DNA from: Sphagnum magellanicum
Lineage: Eukaryota; Streptophyta; Sphagnopsida; Sphagnales; Sphagnaceae
Direction of reading: 5' to 3'
Assembly (NCBI GenBank): GCA_021904315.1
Contig: CM038908.1
Span: 18,310,501-18,374,500, forward strand
DNA: 64,000 bases
The position numbers and the translations under genes were made by a program. Numbering within the stretch: the stretch's first letter is position 1; each line of letters opens with the position of its first letter. The notes beneath the pieces were generated by a model that was not told where the DNA came from, searched no databases, and worked only from the letters and a program-made list of their open reading frames with translations. Of this stretch, positions 49,053-64,000 are shown piece by piece.

Positions 49053-52000
49053 CAACTTTCTTCCTGCAACAATCATGTCAAATTCTCTTCACTATCAAGT
49101 TCATCTTGCAACAAGTTTCCAAAATCTACAAAATTTATTCAAGCTCCTATTAGGTGCTTTCTAAAGATCTATTTCTTCTACACACAATCAATGTCCACCC
49201 ATGAGAGGGAAAAGATGTGCACACACACATAGACTCCTTCAAAACACTCTCTCACACATGTTGTGCAATTCTTTGGTACATAACAAAGATGAGCTTCTAA
49301 CTTACTTCATTATAGGAAAAAGGATTTTGATTTGAAAGTTGAGAATTGAGGTTTAGAATTGAGAATTATAAGAGATATGGAAAGATTCATGTGTTGGATA
49401 GAATCAAGGATTAGAAAAGATGAGGAAATATTTATGTGTAGGATTTATGTTAAAAGAGAGTAATCAAATACTTTAGTTGAATCCAAAATTGTGCAACCTT
49501 GCAACTCACATGGGCTTTACTACTACACATTGATCTCTCCATGGCATTTTTGAGGGTAAAGAATGAGAGGAGTGCTACACAAAAAGCTCTTTGTGTGCAT
49601 GGAGGAATGCAATGCAAAAAAGGAGGTCTGGAAAGACATTTTTGGATTGCCATTATCGTATTATAATCTTACAAGGTGAAGAGCCACTAAATGTCTTAGC
49701 AAACTAAATGTCCTTTTTTCATATGTTGTAATTAATGTTTCTTCTTTCAAATTTGTGATGTAGGTGGGTTGGTGACCACCCAAAAGAAGGTTTAGCCAAA
49801 TTTGGCTACAAATTAGAGAGAAAGTAGATAAGTTTAAGAATCTTGCTACATGTTGGCAACATGCTAGAACCTATTTTCTAAATATAAATAGTGACATGAG
49901 CCATTTTTCGTAACCCATGTTTTTTTGGTCACCAAGATATGAAATTTTGTGAAAATGTAATCGATTGTTTTAATCATGGTAATAATTGGGGAAGAGTCAT
50001 TTGATCGTATTGGCTTGGGATATTCATTGATTTCTAATTTTAAATTTACAAATTGATGATGATAATAGTTGGTGAAATGTCATTTTCAACATGTTTAATT
50101 GGAAAATTTAATGTCCACTTTTTCAATGTAAATATCCTAATACTTAAGCCAATTTGACATTAATTAAATTATTTGCAAAAAAAATCATTTTAAAAATGAA
50201 TGTCTAATAACTATGTCAAATGTTCTTGAAAAATATAAGTATTTTTTTTCCTTGTGTTTATTTCCCTCTATTAAAGGGTGAAATTGTAACCCTCGATCAT
50301 AACCATCTTTTAAAATATAAGACCAAGGGGACAAGGTCAACACTTCATTACTGCACCAAAAAATTACCCTCACTATCTTATTTTATTACAATGACTCAAA
50401 TAGTAAATAAAATGTCATTTCAAAAGGAATGAGGTAGGTAAAGGTTTACTGCTTAAGACTAGACCCACCCTCCTATAATTAATCTAAACCATGGGGTAAT
50501 GGGGAGAAAATAGAAAAGGGAAACATGAAAAGTAATCATAATTCGAAAATAACTACTCCCCCTGGTTCTACAGTACTTTCAACGTTTGTAGATGTTGTCT
50601 AAGGGGCTTGAAGACCTTTTACTATTACTATCCTTCCTCTTTAGACCTTGCAGGACTTTTAGTGATTCAACATGCCGTTTGCAACACCTTGGGAAGTCCT
50701 TCTTCTATTTTCTATCGTTTGCAACTTGTTGCCTTCTTTCATAGCCCTTGTTTATTGCCTGCAAAGGTACCCTCAGTTTGCAAGCAACTCTTTGTTGATC
50801 TTCCCTTTCATTGTTTTCTACCATTAAAGATTGGTTACTACCTTTTAATGGCAAGGTAATTGCAAGCTAAAGTGGATCATTTTTGACCAATTTTTTAAGT
50901 CCTTAAAAATATGTTACATAGTGTATTTTTTACAGGCTAAAAATTGTAAAGTTATAAACTTGTAAAAGTGTTCATCTTTTTTTTTTTTTAAATGACACAT
51001 AGCCATGTAATACTTCATAGGTTATAATGTTTGTGAAAAAAAATTAGTAATTCATAAAAATGTAATAATGAGGGACTTTACCATTTTTGTCAATTTTTGG
51101 CCCATGTAAAAGTCCATAAAACTTTTATGTGATGTTCAAATGATTTCACAAACACCCATTTTAAATTACTAACCACATTTTTTATTTTTTGAAAAAAATG
51201 AATTTTGTTCATTATAAGTTCAACATATGGTGAGTCCATTTACACATCCTTCATGTATTATCACACTGCAACTAATATGTGATGAAAAGTCCCCCATTTG
51301 GTATAAAAAATTCAACTTCAAATAATTTCAAGATTCTATCACACCAAATTATATAACAATCACATACATGAGTCTTTTTTCATAAAATTTAATAACAATT
51401 TGACGTAGGACAAATTTTAATCCATAAGGATGCTAAAAAAATGTGTTGTGACATGTAGTGTCGTGATGTACGATGTTGTAAAAGTGTAAATCTGTAGTAA
51501 ACAAAAAGACTAAAGCTAGTCAAAGGTATAAACTAATCAATCAAAAAGATATGCACGCACACGTATATATACAATTCACAAAAGGAGGCTGAAATGAAAT
51601 TTTCATGTATCCCCCCCCTAGACGTGAGCCGGGAAAAGCGTGGCATGGTCTGAGTACAAATCAAGGTGTTGTAGGAGAACATGATGAACAGTACCAATTG
51701 TCGACGAGAACTTGAGTGAACTCCAGCTTGAGGTAAAAGAAATGGTATCCACCATTACAGTTATCACAAAACAGCATCTGATCAACATCGTTTGTCCTCT
51801 GACATACCTGACATGGATAATCAAGTGGAAGAATTTAAGTCGATGTGATGATGGTAGGATCTAAGTTCGGTAAGTGGCAAGGTGCACAATTTTTGGAATG
51901 ATCCCAAATTGTGCGTCCACTAGCTCTTTAAGCTAAAATAATGGATTATAATTAATGTAAGGTGGATTTAATATGTATATGTTTAGAAATTAGATAATAA

Positions 52001-55000
52001 TAAGGTGATAAAAAATAGGTTGGACAATTATTTAATACCCTTTGAAAAATGGTCATTTGATGCATGTAGATCCCAAACTTTATGCTAAACATCCCCCTTG
52101 GGTCTAAATGACATATATAGGCTAAAGACCTAAGTTATTAATTTAAGGTGCAAAAGACAAAGGCCATTTAAACCCCTCGTCTCCTTTCACCTCATGCTTA
52201 AGGACCTAACTTCTTATCCATTGGACCACATTATTTAAATAAGTGACATTATTTCAAAGGTTTGTTTTAAGGATTTTGTGATGTAGCCAAGGTTTTGATC
52301 ATTTAAAAAATAATTTAGCCAAATTTGACTACTTATTAAACACAAAAGTAAAGAAAAGCTTTCAATGAGTAGAAGTACATTGACTTGGTTTCACATTGTT
52401 TCAATTTACGATAAAAAACTATTGAATATAAAAAAAAAATCATTGAAAATTAAATTAAATCATAATTAAATATGTCAAAAGAATTGGGGTGCATGATTAT
52501 TATTGTTTGAAATATTTTAATGAGTTGAAATATTTAATGAAATTTATTTCATAATGTTTGGACACTAAAATTTTATATAGATTACATATAATAGGTTTTG
52601 GTTCAAAAATTAGTTGAATAATATGTTCACATGTATATGTTTACCATTCAATATAAGTATGATAACCTTTCATATTTGACTATTCAAAAATTGAATATAG
52701 ACCTTGCACAACAATATTAAAAATGTAGAACTCACCCAATTTCTATAATGGGTTTAGACTTGGACCAACTAGATGTAGGAGATATTGAGTTTTAAGTAAT
52801 TTTTGTAAATGAAAATTCAACAAAAATCCTTTCTTTATTAAATAATAAACTTCATTTAAAATTATTAAAGATTTGTGCATTCAATTTGATAATTGTTAGT
52901 TTTGTGATTATGTGATGCACCAAGCTTTGCAAGCCCACAATGGTAGTTTTGTCATGGATGTAACTCTTTGACGAAATTCATAAGAAAAAAAATGGGGACA
53001 AACAACCATAATTTAATATAGGTGAACATTGTTGATTAGATGGATTATATATATAAGAATTATTTCTAAAAAATTTAAATTGTTGATGAATTGTTGTGAA
53101 TTATTGTTATAGATGGTGAAGGTTTTGTGCGCCTTGCACAAAAGTATGACAAATGGCCAAGAAAATGGCAAACGACATGAAATTAGGTGGGTTGCATTAG
53201 CAAGTGTGTTGAAGAATGACCAATGGTGTTTGGGATGAGCGCATATATTTTATAAGGCTACTCCATTAATTGGTTGCTTCACAAAACATTAGTGAAAAGA
53301 TGATGAGTTTATAGGCAACATTTATATATTAAAAGACTTGTTAGAGTGCAAAACATGAAAAATGAAAATGCCCACTACCAATGATTTGTTTTGTGCTAAT
53401 GCACTTGTCAAAAACTTCAGCACAATGTGATTTTGATGGGTACAAGAAAGCTATTTCACTATTATTTATAAATTGATGAACTTATGTATTGTTGGGTTAG
53501 TTTAGGCTTTATGTTTGGTTTTACATGTTACATTTTCAATCCAATGGTCCATTAAAAAATATTTTTAATTAATTAAGTGAATAGTGTTTCGATTTGACAA
53601 TTCATTTTATAATTAACCATTAATGTCACTTATGATTTTGTGACCATTCCTTGAGCATGAATTTCAAAAATAATATGTTGAATTATGAATTATTATTATT
53701 ATTATTATTAAACATAAATGATAAATTATTTAACACCCTATACTAAACCAAATTGAATAGTATGATGATCAATAATTCTTACATTATTGGTGTAAACATT
53801 AAAAAATCATTTTAATGCTTTATTTATTATTATTTTTTCAATAATACTAAATGCACGATAGGGGTCACTATGATTTGGGAAAACTTAACATGATGAATAA
53901 TGCATGACACATAAGCCTTACCATGAATCTTATTGTTAATATTCATATTAATTAATATTGTTTTGATGAATATTGTTTTGGAAAAAATTGTTACATGAAT
54001 TTGGTTTTTTCACATAAATTTGATAAGAGAATCTTTTTAATGCATTAAGGATTTGTTATGATTGTCATATGATAAGTTTGACATAATGAACTTGTGATTC
54101 ATGTTCAACACAAAATAATTTGTGAAAAGCCCAATGAAAAAAAATCATTATTTTTTGCCAAAACCCATGAGATTCAAACCTTCGATGTCAAGCAAGTTCA
54201 TTGTCCCAACCATTAATATACAATTACAAATAAAAAATGTAAGGTGCATTTTATATATATATTCATTAAATGCTATAATTTTTAATTTTAAAATTGAAAT
54301 TGTTGAACCTACTTTTTATATATAAATAAATATTTCAACAAAAGTTGTTGATTATCAATATGAAGTACATCATGCATAATATGTCATACATTTAAAAAAA
54401 TTATGTTGTTAATGTTTCATCAAGTTAATGTTTATTTTTTACTAAATGATTATCATAAAATTGATATTTTTTTCTAAATTTGTCATAATTATAATAAAAT
54501 TATCTTTTAAATTGAATTTAGTCCAATTTTTTTTGGTACATTTTTCATTTTGTCACCTCCTTTTTGTTGTTATTCATAAAGTCCCAAAAAATTGATTAAA
54601 CAACAAAACCCAAAATGAATTGTTCAATTCTCCTATGATTTGCATTTAATATAATTTTATTAATAGCCATCCTTTGATTGGCTATCTCAAAGTTTGAATT
54701 ACAAATCACATCTAAGACCAAACTATTTTTAACATTTGTGAAAGCACAAAAAAATAATTTCATTTTGATTGTGGTATCGAATGTAAATTAATTAAACAAT
54801 TTAATGTTCACCTAATTATTTCAACTTGTTTTGGACCTTGAATGAACAATTCCATCCCATGTCTAAAATATTTTACAAATAACTTTAATATGTTATAAAA
54901 TTTTAAAATTGTGTTATATTATAATTTTATAAGTTTCATGTTAATTTATTTATCAGATTTTATTTTCACTTTTAAAAAAGTTGACTTGTTTGTGAGGTAA

Positions 55001-56440
55001 ATGTGTGAAGTGAGGTTGCATTCTTATTTTAGGATATTGTTGTATGGTTTGTTATTGTTATTATATATATGTTAAATTATGGATGTATAATTTTTGTGGG
55101 ATTAAATTTGAAAACTTATGATTTTACAAGTATGTGAAATTGTTTTTTGGGGTAATTGATGATGTTGTTTTTATTTTTTATTTAAAGTTTAATTTGATAC
55201 TTATATTGAAATTATTGGTATGTGAAGCTTATTCATTGTAAAATATATATAATATTTAACAAAATGTGAATTTGATGTAGGATTGAAAGTACAAATGTGT
55301 TGATATGTGAAAAATTTGGTAACGCAATTTTAAAAGTCACCATTCTCTTTTTTTTTTTTTCCTATTTCCATTCTTAGAGTTTTAATTATTAAATAAATAT
55401 TATTTCAATAACATTCAATTATCAACTCACCATAAACCTCAAATTTAACAATTTTACTTTTTGAATTCAAATCCATGCAAAAGACAATTATGATATTAAT
55501 AATCTTGAAGACATATATTACTAATGTGATAAACAAATTTTTCTATTTACACTAGTCAATTTTGCTTATGCAATCTTTTGATATAAATAAAAGAATGAAG
55601 GCTTTAAATGACTTAAAAATAACATATGGAAACTATATTCTTCTAAATATTTATTTCTAAAAAAAATTAAAAAAAATCAAAAACCTTCTATTGGAACAAT
55701 TGTTAACAATTTGTTATTATCATCAATTACATGTTTGACATTCAAAATGTTTTGTATTAATGTATCAATACAATCTTCATAAAAAATTGTCTTCATTTTA
55801 AAAAATCGATACAAACTTTTTAATTCAAAAGAAAATTTCATCAGATTTTTTCAAATTATTATTTTCATTTGTAATTATAAATTTTGCTAAAGTCTTGCCA
55901 ATTCCGTTTTATAAAAACTTTTGTTTGCAAAGCTTGTTTGGTAGAAATATTATTTTGAACACTAGAACATTTTGCAAGTGTTCCAATTTATTTTAAACAT
56001 TTAAAAATATGTTCAACATTTTAAAATATTATTATGCATATTATTGTTATTTTTTAAATTTCTCAATTCAAGGTGATTAAGGTGTGTTTTAACTTGTAAT
56101 AATATTCAAGATTAAACAGAAATAAGTACACAAGAAATTTGATGCAATTTGTTGACATGTCCATTTGGGATGTTTTATTTATTTTTATTTCTAATAAATC
56201 ATTGTTTGATTAAATATTTCAACTAAACATGTTTTTTTGTTTATAATGACATTCCTAATATTCATAATTCATTTGTTCATTTTTTTTCAATAATTTGTTA
56301 TTCTTCTAAACATTGGGAATGATTATAATTTTTAAAATTATTATAAATTGAATTAATTGAAAGAGCTTCAATACAATAATTTTTAATAATAGGTTCGAAA
56401 TTATTATTCCCAAATGTTCTATCCAAATTTTCGGTTTCAA
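49053..56440. other. AT-rich gene desert
   Basis: About 7.4 kb with high AT, long A/T runs and only short frames. I saw no transposase, RT, LTR pair, tRNA or conserved exon. C-run at 51611-51618. Confidence 0.65.
53691..53709. repeat. (ATT)n microsatellite
   Basis: About six ATT units in AT-rich DNA. Confidence 0.9.
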
Positions 56441-56458
56441 ACTAAGGCGCCCCGTAGG

Positions 56459-56499
56459 GCACATTCTGCACCTATTGGTGAACTAGGTGCAGAATATGC
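56459..56499. repeat. Imperfect hairpin (15-bp arms, one mismatch)
   Basis: GCACATTCTGCACCT at 56459-56473 pairs with AGGTGCAGAATATGC at 56485-56499, with an 11-nt loop. Outer GGCGCCCCGTAG and CTGTAGGGGGCGG pair partly. It sits at the sharp change from AT-rich to GC-rich DNA. Confidence 0.8.
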
Positions 56500-57726
56500 T
56501 GTAGGGGGCGGTTTATGTGGTGCATAATGGGCAGTGGCTTGACGGCTTGACGGCTTGACCATTCCGCAGTCCAGAAAGTACAAAAAACACGTGCTCTTCT
56601 GGAACCGGCTGACGAAGGAACGTTCCGCGACGAGCGACGGAACGGACGAGCGTCGAACGGAACGCCGCGCAGGGCCCGGAGGACTAGGCCGAGGACGGGG
56701 AGGTCCCAGAGGACGAGGACGAGGGGAGGTCGTTGCGGCGGAGCAGATGCTCGGAGGACGAGGAGAAGATATTTTTACCAAGTTGCCGATTGTCGCGGTG
56801 GCTGGCAGAATTGTTCTTTGCTTTTGCTTTTTAATTGGGAGCTAGGAGTAGTAGTAGTAGTAGAAGTTGTAGTAGCAAGAGCAGCAGAATCGATTGATAG
56901 ATAGAAGACATTTTCCCCAGAGATTTTCGGCAGTTGCTGAGGAGGAGGTGGAGGTGCTCTTCGTTTTGGGGTTTTACATCTTTTGTTGGTGGGTTTGTTT
57001 TTTGTTTTGTTTTTGGAGTTAGTTGCTGATGGAAGGTTTTTGTTGCTGTCGTCGTTTTTTGTGATGAGAATTTAAGATCCAGAATGGCTTGAAGGAGGAG
57101 GAGGAGGAGGAGGAGGAGGAAGAAGAAGAAGCGGAAGAGGAGGAAGAGGGCAATAGGTTTGGTTGTGGGGGGGGGGTGTGTGTGTGTGGTGGTGATCATG
57201 GAGCAAATCAATTTGCATTGGCAAGGGAATTTGTAGCTGGAAGTTCTGTTTCTTTCTTTTTAGGGTTTGTGGGGTTTTGGGTTTCTGGATTTGTGCCACC
57301 AATCAAGCTGATCGATTTGTTTTTGGTGGCACAAATCCAGTGTTTGTGTGTGTATGTAGAAAAGACTAGTGTGAATTTTGCTGCTTTTCTGCTTGACAGA
57401 GTCTAGGGAGTTTTTTAAAAAAATTAATTAGACATGTCTTTATTAATTATGTTTTTCTGAGCTTGGGGATAAGCAAGCAAGCAATAGATCAAGAATGGGT
57501 CTGAGAGATTTCTGCTGTGGTGCAAAAATGTAAGCGTGGAGGAAGAGTGTTATTGCAGAGCTGGTGGTTTGTTCAAACTTCGAACTCTTTGAACAGTTTG
57601 CTGCATAGAATTTCTGGAGTGGAGAAGAGGATTTGCATTGAGAGGAAGAGGAAGAGGAAGAGAGGATTGTGATGTAAAGCTTAAAACCTGAGGAAAACAA
57701 AACAAAAAAGGGTGTCTCAATAAGCT
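56500..57726 (+). promoter_or_regulatory. GC/CpG-rich then GA-rich promoter and leader region of the DUF3755 gene
   Basis: 56560-56780 is CpG-rich, in contrast to the AT-rich DNA before it. 57094-57150 is (GAG)n/(GGA)n. The rest is T/G-rich with short frames only. A CpG island just ahead of a gene fits a promoter. No TATA box or leader intron was fixed. Confidence 0.45.
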
Positions 57727-59615
57727 ATGGCAGGATCCATTCAGAATTTGCAAGCGAAACCAAACAATTCTACACTCAGACTTCATCATAACAGTGGCAG
57801 TCCACGAGGAGTGGCGAATGTGGGTGAAAATAGCACCCCTCCTGCTGGTGCTGTCGATGGGGCATCAGGAGAGAAGAATGGAGCAACAACAAATGGAACT
57901 GACAATAGCACTCACCATCTTCTTCATGACATCGGTTTGTCTGTTGTTTGGAGCTCTGCTGAGCAATCAAGTCTGGAAGAAGGCCTAGTGAAGTAAGTAA
58001 ACTTCCTTGAAACCTCTTGAAATACTGGAGAGAGATGTACAGACAGATGTAGTACAAGATGATAGTCGGAAAACTCATAATTGCTCAATACTGTATTGTT
58101 GTCAGGAGCTTTCTGACATGGCTTACTCGGGGGTCTTAATTGGTAGATATGCAGGTCAGACAAACAATCTTGTGAAATATATCAAGCTTGCAGCACTGTT
58201 GCCTGAAAAGACTGTACGGGATGTTGCTCTCCGCTGTGTTTGGATAACAGTGAGTGTGTACCTTTTGTCCTCATCATGACAGTCCTTTCTTGTAATTTAC
58301 TTTTTTATGTTCAGTTTTGGGCAGTAAAACTCAGATGCATTTTGTGGAAGCCCTGCTTGCCTACCAATTTTCATGTGTAAGTTTGTCAGCAATCAACTGG
58401 GTATGTTGTTGTATGCACAGAAGAAGGAGAATGGAAAAAGGCGGAAAGTTGAAGAGCAGAATGCCTTCAAAAAAAGCAAGGACAGGAAGGTCTCCTATTC
58501 TTCCAGTTCAATCCATTATTGCAATTTAAAGGTTGATCAGTTTTGGTGTCTCAGGAAACATATATTTGTTATGTGGCAGGTTGTGGATGTAGAAGAAAAA
58601 AACCTTAAGCATCTGAGGTTGATGTGGAAAGGAGGAATGCTGTTAGGTTTATGCTACTGTACTGAGGTCTTGTTTTGCTCCAAATTACATTGAGTTTGCA
58701 TCTGTATTTCTATAGCAGGAAAAAGTAGAAGCACTCACGAGACCAGCGGCAGCAGTAGTAGCAAGGCCGCCAATGCCTATGTACACTCCACCTCAACCCC
58801 CTGTTGACAATGATGATGGAATCTCTAACGATGGTGGGTTTCAACTCTGGAGTAGTTACTAAAATTTTCCCCATACAAATCTGTCTCTTGAAAGGCCAAA
58901 AAGTCTCCTGGCAAAATGTTTTCAGATGTCATCTGTTGCATTTTTACTCAGATTGCCATGAAGCCATTGGAAGATTTGGCCTTGAAGCCATTTTTTGAGG
59001 CCATTTCTCTGTATCATAATTGCAACTGACTGTGAGCCAGCTGGGATGGATGCAGCAATTGGAGGACCCACAGGCCATTTGCTTGAGCATAATGCACAAG
59101 TTATTGGACAAATTCGAGCTAATCTTGCTGCTTGCAAGGTATATTTACTTGAAATCCCCTTCAACTTGGCCAGTTGTTACGGAGGAGGTTGTATAATCTG
59201 CAAAGGGCAATGCCCACTGGTGTGTATGTGGAATGGGAAAAGACTGGCTGACTCACATGCAGTTGGGCTCTTGTGTTTATGACAGCTCCAGGAGAACACA
59301 GAATTACTGGTGCAGTTCAGGGACAACATTTATGCGATCTTGAATGGGTAGATCACTGTCATAATCTGCACTCTTTTTCTTTCACTCTTGTGGAGTGACT
59401 AGAGATTGGGAAAGGACAGGTAAATCACTTGCTGTGATAATGCTCCTAGTTTGTCTGTGTGCTGAGAGGAATTTTGTTCATCTGGTTGATGCAGGATGAC
59501 AAACATGCCAGGCATTATGAGCCAAATGCCCCCACTACCAGTAAATCTGAACTCAGAGCTGGCAGATAGGATTTTGCCAATGCCTCAATCCTCAGCTCCA
59601 ACCCTACACCAGTAG
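57727..59615 (+). CDS. DUF3755 family protein (At3g07565-like), seven exons
   Basis: Exons 57727-57992, 58147-58249, 58421-58489, 58719-58833, 59056-59138, 59286-59347 and 59495-59615 join to 819 nt (272 aa) with no stop. Residues about 73-121 form a Myb/SANT-like segment: VWSSAEQSSLEEGL, then NLVKYIKLAALLPEKTVRDV and ALRCVW. This is followed by a basic linker (KKENGKRRK) and a Pro-rich stretch ending in DNDDGIS. The conserved DUF3755 block is AIGGPTGHLLEHNAQ and LQENTELLVQFRDNIYAILN. Homologues are plant nuclear proteins of poorly known role; a DNA- or chromatin-related function is inferred from the SANT-like part. The donor after exon 3 (AAG|GTCTCC) is weak and the acceptor of exon 4 is a NAGNAG. 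CpG-rich and GA-rich DNA upstream (56.5-57.7 kb) is the likely promoter and leader. Confidence 0.88.
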
Positions 59616-60615
59616 TTAGTCATCTAGGAAGCAATGTCATCATCACTATTGAGTCTGGCACTCTACTGTATATTATCCTCAATTGTAGACTGTGCAGAAG
59701 TGAATGATCCGAGTTTTAATGGAAGGAAGGTAGTCTTTAAGCTTCACTGCTCTGACCCTAGTGCAATTCAAGAGTGTAGTGCACAACCCTACTCTTTTCA
59801 TAATTAAGTCACAAAATTTTATGTAACAGCTGTTGCTGTCATTACACACCCACCGTAAATACTCAATGAACTTCTTCTAGAAGGAAGGGTTGGATACAAG
59901 AGAAGATAGTCTGCAAAGTATCACGAATCTGTGGTAGTTGAGTTGAATTTGCACAATTAGAGAGGGTTGTTGCCCTTTTTAAGGTTCTTAAGAGCTTAGG
60001 AAGGTACTAAATGGTGCAAAAGGCAGCATCGTGGGAATGAGAAGCCACCGATTTCCCAAAGCTGTGGTTGTCATCACTGGCAATCCGGACCAAAACCCTT
60101 TTTACACTAATATATCCAAGTACTCTGAAGAAAAGGTCGGTAGGGTTCAGGATCCAGAGGTTGACGAGTTTAGTTGTGTCTAGTATTGAAAGACAAGATG
60201 TGCAGAGTTTGTAAATCACATGCATGAAATGAAGTGCATGCGAGGGAGGAGGGATGATTTGTGTGACCAACCAGCTCAAGTTTCCAGCAATAATTTGGTT
60301 AGTGCCATTTTTTGTCAATGAAGCTTGATTGCTTTCATCTGAGTATTGGATATGTCTGTGGCAGCACACTAGAGTTTTTCTCATAAAAAGTCTTTGTTGC
60401 AATTTTATTTTTCATTCTCCTGTAGAAGCTGCTTTGCAAATCAACAGGTGCAATCTGTGAAGCCTGAAACAGGATGATGAGGTGTTCATTTGTAATCAGG
60501 TATGCCATCAGGTTCAACACCTTGCCTTGAAATTTTGAAGGAGGAATACCAGAACAAGGATGGAATTCCTAATTACCCAAAGATTAGCAGCAATCCCATA
60601 ACGAGGTTACAATAT
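59616..60615. other. 3' flank of the DUF3755 gene; no further gene
   Basis: Probably 3' UTR to about 59830. A 131-codon minus-strand frame (60007-60402) has no recognisable motif and is not called. Confidence 0.55.
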
Positions 60616-60776
60616 TTTTAGATCTGGAAATGCTAATTACTGAAAACATGGACCAAATGCAGACAGCTTTCTTTGATCTGGAAATGCTATTTACTGAAAA
60701 CATAGCCCAGATGTGGACAGCCCTCTTTGATCTGGAAATGCTAATTACTGAAAACATAGCCCAGATGTGTACAGCA
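60616..60776. repeat. 54-bp tandem repeat, three copies
   Basis: Units start with GATCTGGAAATGCTAATTAC at 60621, 60675 and 60729, followed by TGAAAACATAGCCCAGATG. Confidence 0.92.
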
Positions 60777-60934
60777 TCTTCTACTCAGATCTTTGAATGC
60801 TAATTTTGGACAAATCTTACACTTCGTGCAAGCAAGGATTTGCATAGCAAATAGCATTGCAAAAGTAGAGCCAATCTACCGAAATACGTATACAGAACAT
60901 CCGGTTTACAATCATTGGGAATATTGTACTGTGA

Positions 60935-61480
60935 TCTATACGTATTGTCTTCATACTTGTACTTAAAGTCGTCTTTGAGCTGTCGTATATACGTATGTAT
61001 TTTTATTCGTATTTTCTTCGTACTTGTACTGCATCTCGTCTTTGCATTGTAAAGTATACGTTATTTATCTTCGTACTTGTATTGCATCTCGTCTTTTGTA
61101 TTGTAACGTATGTGTATTTTTCTAGATACTGTCTTTGTACTTATACTGCATCTCCTCTTTGCATTGTGAAATATACGTATTTGTACTCGTACTGCATCCG
61201 GTTTTGATACGAAAATTATAGGTATTTTCTTCGTACTTGCATTGTATCTCGTCTTTTATATTGTGACGTATATGTATATTTCTTTGTAATGTCTTTGTAC
61301 TTGTACTGTATATCTTCTTTTGTATTGTAATGAATATGTATATTCTTCGTATTATCTTCTTGCTTGTACTGCATCTCGTCTTTTGTATTGTAACATATAC
61401 GTATTTTCTTTCACATTGTCTTCGTATTGTACAGTGTCTCGTAGTTGTACTGTAGAGTGTATTTAGTTTATTCGTATTGT
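60935..61480. repeat. ~55-65-bp degenerate minisatellite
   Basis: About nine diverged copies of CTTCGTACTTGTACTGCATC followed by TCGTCTTTGCATTGTAAAGTATACGTATTT, directly upstream of the RABA2-like leader. Confidence 0.88.
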
Positions 61481-63621
<2,141 letters not shown>

Positions 63622-64000
63622 ATGAAGCCAATTGAAGCAGCAGTATTTTGATTCTTTGGTGATAAATGCAGGTGGCACATAATATAGGTAAGCTATGAGG
63701 AATATCTTTGATGTGCTGCTTAGGGACTTTCTCATTAGTCTCTTAGAAGGATAGTAACAACAGTTTTGGAAGCTTCACCCTATCCAGAGCTCATCAGAAC
63801 ATGCTCTTGGTGAATACCAGCAGCTTACCACCAAAGGCATGTTACATGTTAGAGACTTCCATTTCTCCTGGGAGGTTGGGGGCCAGGTCTAAATGCTTTA
63901 TTCCATCAGAAACTCAGTAGACAGGTTCTTGGTAGCCATAAACAGTCACCATTCGAAGATTGTAATTTCTAGGGACATTGACTCCAGTCCTTTGCTGAAT
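63622..64000 (+). other. 3' UTR and flank of the RABA2-like gene
   Basis: Non-coding after the TAG. No clear polyadenylation signal was singled out. The window ends here. Confidence 0.5.

Noticed and set aside
60007..60402. A 131-codon minus-strand ORF after the DUF3755 gene.
   Set aside because: No motif, no splice partners, and it overlaps probable 3' flank. Length is within chance for this composition.

Overview
The window is nuclear DNA of a land plant. The genes are split by GT-AG introns and encode plant-type families: a basic proline-rich microtubule-protein relative, a plant PARN-like deadenylase, a DUF3755 protein and a RABA (Rab11) GTPase. They sit in AT-rich DNA with decayed copia, gypsy and Helitron elements, MITEs and many minisatellites. 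The species cannot be fixed from sequence alone. A fern or another non-seed plant is a guess from the serine/glutamine-rich proteins and short introns.

Layout. 1-9.3 kb: no coding gene; a Harbinger-type MITE (403-733), minisatellites and a pyrimidine-rich repeat array (about 6.8-8.1 kb) that may be leader of the next gene. 9385-17819 (+): a six-exon gene for a 2510-residue protein with the N- and C-terminal signatures of the At2g40070/At1g27850 group, carrying 24 tandem 15-residue repeats and ending in a CaaX-like tail. 18.4-31.5 kb: gene-poor, with copia RT (-), gypsy gag (-) and gypsy RT/RNase H (+) relics, and an orphan plastid-targeting-like first exon (29896-30096) behind a triplicated leader cassette. 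31.5-36.3 kb: a near full-length dead Helitron (Rep plus Pif1-like helicase), with a 90-bp tandem duplication that doubles the HUH motif. 37880-38639 (+): two-exon four-membrane-span protein. 41591-45880 (-): ten-exon PARN-like deadenylase, 586 aa. 46542-46912: second copy of the same MITE. 47007-47879 (-): unrecognised Ser/Arg/Cys-rich ORF. 49-56.4 kb: AT-rich, no gene seen. 57727-59615 (+): seven-exon DUF3755 gene, 272 aa. 62142-63621 (+): two-exon RABA2-like Rab GTPase, 219 aa.

The genes are unrelated housekeeping functions (cytoskeleton, mRNA turnover, probable transcription/chromatin, trans-Golgi/endosome traffic) and form no pathway or cluster. The most striking property is the density of tandem duplication at every scale: 45-bp units in coding sequence, 45-60-bp minisatellites in at least ten places, a 90-bp unit in the Helitron, about 194-bp units in a leader and 329 bp in the Rab intron. 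I did not find a convincing new multi-gene system. The best leads are the repeat-expanded BPP-like protein, the doubled HUH motif and the triplicated exon-intron leader.

Exon models were built by hand from splice signals, frame and recalled family motifs. For the four multi-exon conserved genes the joined lengths are exact multiples of three without internal stops.
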